From positions 9,484,697-9,548,696 of the forward strand of contig CM035807.1 in NCBI GenBank assembly GCA_020466095.1: a stretch of 64,000 bases of DNA. The letters are read 5' to 3'. This DNA comes from Chlorops oryzae (lineage: Eukaryota > Arthropoda > Insecta > Diptera > Chloropidae). The notes under the pieces were generated by a model. The model saw only the letters and a list, made by a program, of their open reading frames with translations. It had not been told where the DNA came from and ran no database searches. This document shows positions 11,812 through 23,151 of the stretch, in pieces; the first letter of the stretch is position 1, and each line of letters opens with the position of its first letter. The position numbers and the translations under genes were made by a program.

Positions 11812-11989
11812 TTTTCATTGAAGAAATCCAAGAAAGGGACGCTTTTTTCACGAAAACTTAAAGCTATTGAATTGGAAAAAAATTGAAAGAAGAAGTAAAT
11901 AAATTAATAAGTTATGGCTGTCTCAATTTTGGACCCTCTACTCGAAATTGAATTACGTTTATATCAAGTTGTAGTTTTAATAATTTATA

Positions 11990-12420
11990 ATTAACCCTTT
12001 ATTGCATGCAATATTAATTAATTGAAAAACAAATTTTTTTTTCTGTAAATATTTTTTAACCCTTTACTGCATGATACATTAAATAAACGAAAAAATTGGT
12101 TTTCGCTGTTAATGGTTTTTTAACCCTTTACTACATGATATACATAAGTATTAAATATGGGGGAACATTTTTTCATGGTAAATGGTTTTATTAACCCTTT
12201 ACTGCATGATATATTAAATATGGGGAAATTTTTTTTTCATGGTAAATGGTTTTATTAACCCTTCACTGCATGATACAATAAATAAGTGGAATTTTTTTTC
12301 GCTTTAAATTGTTTTTTTTTTAAACAATAGTGCATAATACTACTTCAAATATGTGTTAATATATTTTTTTCGCTATAAATGGTTATATTAACCCTTCACT
12401 GCATGATAAATCAAAAAAGG
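11990..12420. repeat. Degenerate minisatellite, unit about 65-70 bp
   Basis: The motif TTAACCCTTTACTGCATGAT recurs with variations near 11992, 12057, 12119, 12190, 12256 and 12390, with a decayed unit near 12320. Between copies lies a poly-T run and ATGGTTTTA. No open frame passes through it. Confidence 0.85.
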
Positions 12421-12949
12421 TACACGACAATTTTTTTCGTAGTACCACCATTTATTAACGCTTGAAAAATAATAAACAAAAATAATATTCGTACACGGTC
12501 AAGGGTTAAATGTATGCCTATAATAATAAAAAATGTTTCGAAATTTTAATAAGTTCATAAATTTAATGTTAAAAAATCACAAAATAACGGAATCACGTCC
12601 TATTTCAAACTTCATTTTCACTGCCATTCCCACATCCCGCGTCAATTCAAACATCGCAAATCTATCAACGGCAATCTCATTACTACTCGAAATCGCAAAA
12701 CGCATTAAAATTCCCTCTCTTAGATTCCTTTGCCAATTTTACGTATTTAAGAGAAAACTTTGAACATTCATCTCCAGAAAAATTACTCTTAGTGCGAAGC
12801 ATAAGCCCCACAAAAATCTCTTTCGCATTCACATTCAAGCTTTGCTAGCTTCGTATCCTTCTGCATTTCATGCTACTCTAATGTATACCCGAAACCGTCT
12901 CTAAAACAAGCTAACTGGGAGTTTTTTTCGTTTTGTTTTTGTTTGTGTT
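12421..12949. other. Upstream flank of the candidate promoter
   Basis: No gene recognised. A 76-codon open frame (12533-12763) is domain-free. Sequence becomes less AT-rich towards 12780-12950. Regulatory elements for the promoter at 12980 would be expected here, but none can be named from sequence alone. Confidence 0.4.
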
Positions 12950-12974
12950 TCTTGACTAGAGCCGAGTCCGTTTC

Positions 12975-13012
12975 GAGTCAGTCGTTCGAAGCCAACCGTG
13001 CGGATAAGTTCG
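12975..13012 (+). promoter_or_regulatory. Candidate Inr+DPE core promoter (TSS about 12980)
   Basis: TCAGTC at 12978-12983 is an exact match to the fly initiator consensus TCAGTY, setting +1 at 12980. With that start, position +24 is G and +28 to +33 reads AGTTCG, which fits the downstream promoter element RGWYV. No TATA box is needed in this promoter class. It is followed by 5'-UTR-like, stop-rich sequence and by GTAAGT donors. It faces the same way as Calx and no other plus-strand gene lies between, so it may be a distal Calx promoter. That link is inference. Confidence 0.5.
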
Positions 13013-14655
13013 TTAACGGTTAAGCGTGGCGTTAAGCTCGCACACAACTCAGCCTCAACAACATTCAGTTCATTTCCATTTTTAAAAGTGTCGGCCCAAC
13101 TTTCGACTATAGAACCCTTTTACTAATACTACGACCACAACGACTGCTCGCACGCTGTGCGTTATTGCTACGTTTTCGGCTACTACTCACACTGATCCTA
13201 CATAAACATATACATGTGTGTACATATAAACAAATAAATATATATATTCATATATAAACATTTATTTAAATCCTGAAATACCGTTGCGTATGACCAAAAA
13301 TTGCAAATTGCCGCAATAGAAAAAAAAAAAATCAAAGTGATCGAAAAATACTTTTCAATTCTTGACATTCTGAGGGATTGAAATGCTTGGAATTTTTTTT
13401 TGCAAAAACTCTAATTGGAATTAAAGAATGCTAAAATCTAATTTTTGTGCATGTGCGTGTGTGTGTGTTTGTGTATGCGAAGTCAAAAAACTAGTGGAGT
13501 GCATTCATGTCAGTGTGTTAGTTTAGTATATTTTGGGTGTCTGAATTTGGTGCAATCGTCCTCGGCGTCGTCGATGTCGTCTCGCTGTGTTTGGCTTCGT
13601 CGTCACTCCCAAAAATTTCTCACAATCGTGCAACTACCGAAATTAAATATATATATATACATATATATGTAAATATATTTATACAAATCTATATGTTTGT
13701 CTATATACAATCTATAATAACTCCTTGAAGTCTTCGGTAATGCTCTAGCGTGTAAAACAGTGCCAACAAAATTTCGTTCGAAGAAGTTTGTGCTTTTGAA
13801 AAGAAATCAACAAGAAAAAAAGCACAAAACTCTTACGTTTATCTATGGTCTTTAAAAGAGAAAAACAATAAAAAAAAAATAATAATAAAAATAAATGCGA
13901 AATAAGACGTTTTATAGGTTGCACACAATTCAGACCGTAAGTCAAATCATTGCGGCCCACAAAATATCAGCGCTTTTTGAATGAAGTGGTTATCGTTGTC
14001 GTTGTTGCTTCTGTTTGTGCTACCGAAAAAGTCTCTTAGTACCATCGTAGACAAAAAAAAAAAAAAATTGCAAAAATTCTGAAACGAGTTCCAGTTGCAC
14101 GCGGATCAAAAGTTCAATAGCCTTGCGGGAAAAATCGGCAAAAGGAAGCACAAAAAAACAGAATTTTTTTGTTTGTTTTTTTTTTTTGGTCAAAAAAGGA
14201 GAAATATCTCAAACACAAACTGTAACCGTGAGCAGTCACACTGGCGCTCATAGAATGGTATCGTAGGCATTTATGTCAGACACCATTCTTTTTTTTTTAC
14301 TTATTCGACTGCAGCAGGATCTCTCAATGCTTTTGGGTTTTTTTAATATTTTTTATTATTTTTTTTTTTTTGATTTTCTTATATTTTTTATTTTGATTTC
14401 CTTTTGAGGCCAACACACCGCAGTGGAGCTAAACGACCGAGAAAGTGTGTCAGCTGCATTAGCATCAGTAGCTGCAGCAGCTTCAGTGGTTTGGACACAC
14501 AAAAAAAAGAACAACAAAAAGAACACGAAAACTACCAGATAGAAGGAGAACAAAAAAGACGGCACTGCAAGGAACGCCTTTGTTTGCATAAAATTTTACG
14601 CATCCTGCAGCTGATCTACTCATTTGGATGTGGATGCAGTCAGCGTTTCTGGCAT
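12980..14655 (+). other. Candidate non-coding 5' UTR exon region, possibly of Calx
   Basis: Non-coding sequence downstream of the Inr/DPE match, with a CA/GT and AT microsatellite portion (13200-13260, 13450-13480, 13640-13680). Two plausible donors are seen: GACC|GTAAGTCAA at 13937 and GGCAT|GTAAGTGTA at 14656. The stretch 14409-14655 is less AT-rich than its surroundings and is preceded by a long pyrimidine tract ending TTTTGAG, so it might be a separate exon, although GAG is a weak acceptor. RNA evidence would be needed to choose. No long open frame. Confidence 0.3.
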
Positions 14656-15420
14656 GTAAGTGTAATTTATAGTTAATCATTGAAGGCTTTTGGTGTTCTA
14701 AGAATTTTGAATTCTTTTCATTTTCATTTAATTTTGCAAAAAAGTATATCAAATATTCAGCCAGAAAGTATGCTTCAAATTTTTGTTTTTAGTTTTAAAC
14801 ACAAATTCTATCATAAATGTGAATGGGAAGGAAAATTGCAATGATCCAGACGTTAAAAGAGAGGATTTATCATCTAGTCAGAGGTTTATAAGACAAAATT
14901 TTCGATTGATTGTCGATTAAACTCTTTAGTTTTAATAAAGGAATTCTGGAATTGGATTTTTTCGACATTTGGAGTCTTTGAAGTGGAATAAGTTATCTCT
15001 CAATGACATCTTGAACTAAAAAAAAAAAAATAAAAAAAATGAAGTTGAATACATTGACTAGATGAGAAATTAAAACTGAGAGAGAATAGTTGGGCAACTC
15101 AACGCAAAGCGGTCCTACAGTTCACACTCGTCACAGCCATTCTGAGATGAAATTAGGTAATTTCATTGCTTAACTGTTGTTCAAAGTTTTCATTATTGTA
15201 AATCCTTGAGAATCACATCCCGTTTGTTTTAAATATTATGAGCTTAAACCAAAAAAAAAAAAAAGTGATTGTGACGGGTGTGACTAAATGGAATTTCCCA
15301 GTTATGGTACATTTGAGCCAATTCGGCGAATAGTTATGAAGTCATTTATTCTTCTATTTTTAAAAAAGAATAATTTCTTACAGTTTGAATACTCCTTCCT
15401 CTCATGCATTGAAGAATTTA

Positions 15421-15672
15421 TTCATAAATTTAGCTCAGATTTTGTTGACTTTTATAAATTTAAAGCATACTTTATGGCGAGTAATTTTTCTCAACAACAT
15501 TTTGCGATTAATTTTAGCGAAGTTGAACTTCAAACCGCGTTTCTATCTTTAAAAGAATTGAAGTTAAGAATCGATTTGAATCTTAACTTTATGTGAGTTA
15601 AAAAAAATTTGTACTCCATAAAGTATGCTTTACATTTTTTAAAGTAAACGAAATCTGAGCCCTGTTCATAAA
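15421..15672. repeat. Inverted-repeat (hairpin) element, about 250-300 bp
   Basis: The arm 15421-15477 (TTCATAAATTTAGCTCAGAT through AAGTATGCTTTA in reverse) is the imperfect reverse complement of 15616-15672. Similarity fades out over another 20-30 bp on the outside. The loop contains a second palindrome, GTTAAGAATCGA...TTGAATCTTAAC. A 102-codon open frame (15288-15596) runs across one arm and is a by-product. MITE-like, with no target duplication identified. Confidence 0.65.
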
Positions 15673-17216
15673 TATTCTTCCCTTTTGTGCATCACGAACT
15701 GAGACATTTAAAGAGGTTTTTTGTTCTTTGATTCTATTACAGTGCCCAAAGAGTATTATAGCGCTTACACCATAACCATCATTAAGACAGCAATCCTTGT
15801 GGTCATTCTATGCTATCCTATTGACTATGAATTTGCCAATTTGTCTTTCACAGGCAAATGTTCTTAAAGAAAATTGACTTTTCCGGTATTAGCTTCCACC
15901 GCCCGAGGTTTTTGTCTTTAGAGAGGCGAAAATCCTTCTTGATCACGTCATAAACCTTTTTACTTTGGAAAATCATTAGAGGCTTCACAATCAGAGCAGA
16001 GAACGGAAACGTCACATTCAGCTCCCATATTTCTTAGTAAATTATTTTGCAGCCATTATTTTGCCAAACACGGAAAAAACAAAACGACTTTCTTTCGAAA
16101 AGGGAATCAAGCAAAGGAATCTTTTTGTTTTCGCATACGCACAATCAGCTCGGTAACATGGCCAAGCTGGCAAAACTTTCTAACATTCAAACGATTTCGA
16201 TACACATTAAAATCCATTTATAAATAATGTTAAAATATCGCTATGGAAATCCACATGCAGTCATTAGGAAGACACTCTCATCGGTCTTTATGTATGACTG
16301 CGTCTGTGTATCTGATTCGCTTTGTTAACTTGAGCGGAAATAATTTGCGAAGTCGTTAGCACTAATGTCTGTGCAAATATATCTGAACATACATATACCC
16401 AAGCGTACTTTAATGCAAAAACAACGTCACATTAATAGATACTGACTTCGTTACTTTTCTTTTTTTTTTTTTTTTGTTTATTTGTTTTGTAAATTTTTTT
16501 TTGTCTTTTCTGTGATTTGCTTTTGTATACAAGTTTTCCTATACTCCTGATTATGGTCCTCGCATTTGGCTGGGTTATGATCAACTTGCTATGACTGTGC
16601 ATTAAAATTGTGTGCCAAAATGTCTGCTGACGCGTGTTGTGTGCGGTGCTAACGTCTATCAATCCTGGTATGTCAAACACTAAGACCGCACATACGCACA
16701 CACACACACAAACATATTTGTGTGTTCATCATCAGTATCAACAAAATTTCATTGAATAAAGCAACACATTATCCTCGCAGTGAATCTGACGGCTCGAAAC
16801 TATGTCATTTGATGACTGTGCGGGAAAGTTTGCCATCGATTAACAAGTGTGCATTTACAGACATATTTATTTATTTATGTTTGTCTGTCAGTGAGAAATG
16901 AAGAACATTTTCTTTTCATGCGGGTACGGAGAACGCCTTCGTTACTCCCACAATATTCGTTGTTTTTTGGATTTTTACTCAGACAATTTTGATTCGTTGA
17001 GCTCGTGATTGATGGAATCAATTCAAACATTTTTATTAGAAAATTCATACGTGACCGTATTATTTTTTCGTCGCTTCTTCTGTCTGCTTCACAAGGGGGA
17101 AATAACCGTTTAAAGAGTATTCATTAAAAATGGAATAATTTGAACCTTAAAGAATTCATTCGAGTTATTTAAAGTATGTATATGAAATTGAAATGAAAGG
17201 ATAGAAAATTTTCTCA

Positions 17217-17808
17217 GAAATACATTCCTTAATACGGGTGGTAGGGGGATTTCAAGATGAACAAAAAATTAAATATCTAAATCAACTTATTAGTTTTACT
17301 GTATCAAATCTAAAAAGTTCGACTTCATTGATAGCAGTCGGATAGATGTTCATTTAGAAATTTAATTTTCTCATCTTATTTTCCAAAAATTTATTAGACA
17401 TATATGGTACCAAATTAAAGAAAATCGATCCAGCATTTGGAATCAAATAAAAAATTTGATCCTTTATTGGACACTTTTCATACCAAAATGGCTTCCAAAG
17501 TAAAAAAAACTTGAATTTTTCTGAATTTTTAACTTTGACCGTTTATTTTGCCCTCAATGGATCAAATTTTTACCATCAATAAAATTTTGCCTAAAAGCAC
17601 ATACAATTGACTTTCAAACTGCAATTAAGCTTTTTTTCTACAATGAACCATTATCGTGGGAGAATTATTTTTCTCGACTTACTGCCTAAAAACATTAAGG
17701 CCCCATAACTCCTCAGGGGTGCATTTGGGATCGCCCCTCACATACAATTTTTTGTTCATCTTGGACCGCTCCTTTTAAGTAATGTACTTCCCAACGGGAC
17801 ACCCTGTA
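17217..17808. mobile_element. Inverted-repeat element ending CGGGACACCCTGTA, longer copy
   Basis: The left end 17217-17269 and right end 17745-17797 are imperfect inverted repeats that include an exact 18-base match (CAAGATGAACAAAAAATT and its complement). The right boundary carries CGGGACACCCTGTA, a terminal word seen in many arthropod repeats. The right two-thirds (17416-17808) is about 80% identical to 28284-28682. No open frame; a non-autonomous DNA element by inference. Confidence 0.65.
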
Positions 17809-18812
17809 AATCCAACAACAATTCCACTTTCCATTTTGATTTTCCTTGAGATGGCACCATGGCCTTTAAATCAATTGACTGGATGTCTATGAATATGATA
17901 GAGTATTGGTATTGACTTGTTGCATTTCGAATCAGACATTCACAACGATGGCAATGTCTTTTCAAACAGAAAATTTCATTCGGACAGACAAAAGGACATG
18001 CATTTTAGTAATGTTCGAATATTTTATGATCAATTTGTTGTGGCCTTGGATATTTGCGTTCGAAATATGAAATCAATATACCATCAGAGTGTTTTGAGAA
18101 TGGTCTTCAGGTCTTCAAGGTATTGGGGGATGAGATTTAGATAATAGAATAAACTTACAACTGTTCCTCTGTCAAGTTCAATGCTTCATAATATTCCTAT
18201 TAGTTAGTGATTTTGAGAGATTATCATTGCTATGAGAGCCATTCAATGACATTCATTCCTCTTCAAATTTAATCAAAATACAAAATTCATCCTAGCGTTA
18301 AGGCTCATTGTATCATGATGGAAAGTAAATAAGCTTAAGAGTTTGTAGCTTGGAATTTGAACTTGAGTCAATTTGCAATAAATAATTCGATGGAAATCGT
18401 CCTAAGAACTCAAGTCTTATTAATTTAAGCCTAAGCTGAAGGGTCTTGAAAATCAGCTTAGTGGAAGCATTCAAGAATTGAAGATCCTGCGTAATTTCAT
18501 TCAACGAATTTTCTCGAGTGTTCTCGCAAATTTGCATCGGAGTTCGTCTCCTCGTTTGATGCTTTCTTATTTAACTAGTTCACCCAAAATGAAATCCATA
18601 TCTTCCATATGGGAAGAAATTCAACATTTCGTAAAGAATGATGTAATCAGCTGCAATAATGCTTTAATAACTCTGGCCACAAAATAAGTAGGTACCAAAT
18701 CTCATAAAAAGGAAAAAGATAATTTGATAAATTACAATTCTTTCCAATAAATTATATGACTTGATTATTTATGCTTCATGTCTTTCATATATTGTTAAGC
18801 ATTCCTTTTGAA

Positions 18813-18842
18813 GATAGAGAGAGAGAAAGAGAGAGGAGAGAG
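18813..18842. repeat. GA microsatellite
   Basis: Short GAGAGAGA-rich run of about 30 bp, imperfect. Confidence 0.8.
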
Positions 18843-19989
18843 TCGAAGCAATTATGTTTATTTCCTTTTGGGACTCATAAAATCCACATTTAATTCGTAT
18901 AGCTTTCCCAAATTTCTCCTTTGAGGCCATTTCGTATGCGCTTTGTGCGTTAAGCTCTATTTCCTATTTTGTATCGATTAAGCTTTCGCATTGTATCCAT
19001 TCTTCCTCTTTCTTTTTCCACATAAGTTTTATTCTTTTTTTTTTTTTCTAAATCCCTTTTGTTTCCATTTCAATGCCATCGTTAATTGGCGTGTCTCGTG
19101 TTTTCGCTGACATAAAATTAGCAACTTTTTCAGTCTTGTTTTTCTTTCTCCTTCTCCTTCCGCTTGCCCTTTTCCACATTCATTTCTGTTTTCGATTCGG
19201 CTACTAACACAACAAATATTTATTCTCCTTTCATTTGTTTATGTAGTTCTTTTAATAAGCATTTCGTTTAAGCCAAAAACGATACGAAAATTCGCTCATC
19301 GATATTCGGATATCGATATTGCGTGAGTGCCTTTCCTCGTGAATTCGACAGTGAACAAAAAAAAAAAAAAAAAAAAAATCAAATGAATGAAAAATGGAAA
19401 CAATATATTTTCCAATATTGTAAAAGTGCCTATCACGGCCGCACGACAGGAAGATAGCCGACTGTGTCGGATTGATGGACGGCTGAAGTATCTTTTCTGG
19501 AACGCGTTGTTTCATGTTCCATTTTCCTATTGACAGCTTTACGCACATTCGAGACTGTGATTTTCCCATTAGAACGCAAAAGCTCATAAAATGTCCTGTC
19601 AAGAGTGCCTACTCTACTTAAATTCAATTATATTCTTTTGTAGTCAACTCGATTTACCTGACAATTCAATCGAATCGGAGAAGGCCAACAACAGCCAAAC
19701 AGCCCAACAGTCGAATGACTCTTTCTTTATGCAATTTTCAGCAATTTTCAATGCTTTTCTGGATCAAAATAGATTGGCTAAAGCTTTTTCATACAAGAAC
19801 GAGCACGATTTGCAGAAGGAAAACGGGAAGTGGAAAGTCAATTGGTTTAATATTCTCTGATTGGGTTTCAAGATAAAATTTTTCGAATAAATGAAAAGCA
19901 AAAGAAATTAAAATGGAATATTAGAACATTCGATTATCAAGATAATTCAAGTAGAAATCAGAATTTCAAATCAAACATCTGGATTTCTA

Positions 19990-21033
19990 CGTTGCACAGT
20001 GAGATTTCAGCGGCAAAAATAGGATTTTTTGACCATCCTAATTTTATGATTTTTCGATTTAATCTAACTTTTATCTAGATAAGAATAATTCAAAACTGTT
20101 TTTTCAAAAAACATAATTTTTTTATATAAAAAATTAAGCTAAAGATAGAAAATGTTTTTTTCTTCGAAAAATTGAAAAAAAAAATTTCAAATTGGTTCCC
20201 ATTTTTTTCGGATTAAATCTACCACTGTTGCTATAAAGGTGAGTTTTTATTAAAATTTAGAGTTTGATTTTTAAAAGGAATTAAAAATTGTGGCATTTTA
20301 TTGAATATCGAAGAGGAGGTGGGCTATCAAAAATTCTACCTCGAAAATGACGCCTTTCCTTTTTTCAATGGACAAAAAGTTTATATGCTTTGTCGTGCTT
20401 TGTCTTCTAGTTGATAAAAAATAAAAGTCTGGAGTCTGTTCTAACGATCTATGAAAAAAAATTTACCGCCCACTTACGATTGTCTCGATAAAGTCCATTT
20501 TTATGTTAAAAATCACCGCGCAAATGTCTGGATATTACGAAAAAAAATCATTGCATATGTTAAGGATGATCAGTATTCATTAACGCTTTATTATAATTTC
20601 TGATGGCAATGTTTATAAGAAATTAAGAACTAACTAAGAAATTGCAAAAACAAAACATTATATTAAAATTTTTGTTTACGAATGTGAGAACATACGAAAC
20701 TATGATGATATTCATACTGAAAAGGCAGTTATCCAGTGGAAGTACCCCTAGGGACTCTCAGATTTGAACCATTTTTTGTATATATTCGTTTTTGAGTATA
20801 AACAACATTCTGACAAAGTTTCATTAAAATCGGTTGAGTTTTAGATGTAGCTGCCATACAAAACTGCATGTAGGGGTCTATGGGGGGTACCCAAAGAGGT
20901 GAACCGATTTCGATAAATTTTAGTTTATATCTTAATGACCTCAATTTACATCCGCATACCAATTTTCATTGTGATAGGACTATTCCTTCTATTTTTTGCC
21001 GCACGATGTATGGGACAATCCCACTGTGCGTTG
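19990..21033. mobile_element. Non-autonomous Transib-like element with RSS-like ends
   Basis: The element proper is 19995-21028 (1034 bp) between 5-bp direct repeats CGTTG (19990-19994 and 21029-21033). Both ends start CACAGTG read inwards, then RGATT. Transib elements make GC-rich 5-bp duplications and have CACWRTG ends, and RAG recombination signals share the CACAGTG heptamer. Inside each end lies the same block GCGGCAAAAAATAG (left GCGGCAAAAATAG, with one A fewer). At the left, 12 bases separate the heptamer from CAAAAATAG (20002-20013). At the right, 23 bases separate it from CAAAAAATAG (20999-21021, minus strand). The interior has no transposase, only short frames, so mobilisation would need an enzyme in trans. 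Assignment to Transib rests on ends and duplication only. Confidence 0.75.
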
Positions 21034-22975
21034 CTTCGAATCGAGATATTGGACGAATAGGGGAAAAAACAATCGTAATTAATTGCTTTCATGCAATATG
21101 AAATCCTTTGGGTACCTTAAAACCAAGTAAAACCTTCAGGATTCAACACTAGGGTTCAATTTAAATGTTTTAATTGTTCTTCTTATAATATTCTTCATTA
21201 AAGACGCGGCCCTTAAAAGCATGCTAGACCTATTTGTTTGAACTTGACATGTCATTGCTGCAATATATTTACTCATCCTTTCGATAAAATCAGAATTTTT
21301 CATTTCGAAATTTCATCAACACCTTCAAAATCTCCTCATTTTATTTTCATTCATTTCGCAGAACTGCAGCTTTTGTCAACCATTTCTGCCAAATATTTCG
21401 CTTAAACTCTCAAATGTCCTTAGACAAGTTTAATTAAATTTTTACCGATTCGTTGAAATTTTCCTAAATTTATTACTCGCATCCGCGATACCGTCTTGCA
21501 AAAAAGAAAAACTCCCTAAAAATTGAGCGCAACAGCAAAAGTCGTCAAATTCTTGCTAGCTTCCTTCGAATACACACGTACATGCGTGCGTGCAACGCGC
21601 GAAGGATCTTAATGTTGAGCATAAAACTGGGAGAACCCCTGAAGCAGATGAAGTCTCACCATGACCGCAGCTTAATTTCATATTCAACCAACACTGTAGT
21701 CGGTTTCTACGCGAAAAAAGCGTGAAATTTTGCAAAGCTCACAAAAAAAAAAAAAAGAATATGAAAAAAAATAATTGAAATATAAAGATTAAAATAAAAA
21801 AGCATTTGAAGACGAAGGCGAGACCGAGACGACGAGATAGCGAAAAAGAGAAAGAGAGAAAAAGAATGCACAATGAATCGCATCAGCACTGACATAATTA
21901 AGTTTTCTGCTGACGTTCCCACGAAAAACCACCTCCGCTGCGGCTTAATGACATCTCATCACATCATCACGCCCTCCAAGGAGCTTTGTTCATTTTATAG
22001 CGCGCCGCCGAGAGACACGAGTGTCTGCAACAATGTGTGAACAGAAGACAAATCGTAATGAAATGGAATGTCACCACCATTGTGGGTAGGACCCACATAA
22101 AAGCCAAAAACCCTCAATAGCAAAAACTCTGGTAGATCTGTTGAAAACGCTGATAGGGAACCTTTTTCCAATTGCACGATATCGAATCGTCGTATGAAAG
22201 TGGCTTCAAAAGATTGTGCCACATTCACAAGAATCCTTCGTGTTAATCAGAACTAACAAAAAAAAAAAAAAAAAAAAAAAACCAGAGCTTCAAAGAAGAA
22301 TGGAAATGGTGAGTTAGAGGTCAAGACATCATGTTTAAATTATCAATTTGAGTGTCCTTTTTTTTGTGTGGAAAGGATAAAATTCGGTTTTTTTTTTTCT
22401 TCTGTTTGGAATACATTCGCAATAATCAAACTAACTGGCATGTCACAGAAATTGAAATCGTCAAAAATTGACCCTTAAAACCGTTTCCACAGCATTTCTA
22501 CTCAATCATTATAAATCGAGACTGAACATATATTCTTATCTTCAAATGAGAAAAGAAAAACCAATTCAAAACTAGATTATCATGACTTTTGGACCAATTT
22601 AAATTCCAGACGATTTTTCAATTTATTTCAGTGACATCCGTATGGCCTCTTAAGGTTTCATATAGAGAAATATTTGTGATATAGAGGAAGGAATTTATGA
22701 AGTAAAGATTGTGATTAAATATCCTTTTTTAGGTGTTGGATTTGATATTTAAGGAAAAGGTATAGCCGACTGAAGATCGCTGAAAAGAATTCCAAATTAC
22801 TGTTGATTTTTTAATGTTCAGGTTACAACGAGAATCTTTCTATTGCACAGTGTCCTTGAAAAGCCCTTGAAAAATTCTTTTGAGATAGCACTTTTTCAAA
22901 ATTGTATATCTAAAAAACAACCTAGCGGCCAACAGTGCCTACCACCTACAAAGAATACAAGATTGTAGGCAGCGT

Positions 22976-23151
22976 ACCGGATGAACACCACACAACCCCA
23001 ATTACTTTGTGTTGTGGTGGCAGGCGTTCACCCTATAAAACGGCCATGCTCGAACAAAAGTATAGAAGGATTGTATATGAGGTCATGTGCATTAATACCT
23101 ACCAAGTGTATTGCGGTTCATCGCTTCTGTAAGCAGCATATTGGCCGCTGC
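22976..23151 (+). repeat. Dispersed 175-bp repeat, copy 1 (partner at 29388)
   Basis: Matches 29388-29566 in the same orientation at roughly 80% identity. Shared words include ATTACTTTGTGTTGT, AAAACGGC, AAAAGTATAG, AGGATTGTATATGAGGTC and GTTCATCGC. No ends resembling a known transposon. Short overlapping frames are not conserved between copies, so it is not coding. Confidence 0.75.

Noticed and set aside
15288..15596. 102-codon plus-strand frame
   Set aside because: It crosses an arm of an inverted repeat, has AT-driven composition and no domain.
19300..19320. TATCGATA (DRE/BEAF-like) palindrome
   Set aside because: An 8-base motif alone is expected by chance and no promoter lies next to it.
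19252..19860. Open frames of 116, 64 and 89 codons flanking a poly-A run
   Set aside because: Opposite strands and frames, no recognisable domain, and no splice or promoter signals I can defend. Possibly an old repeat fragment.
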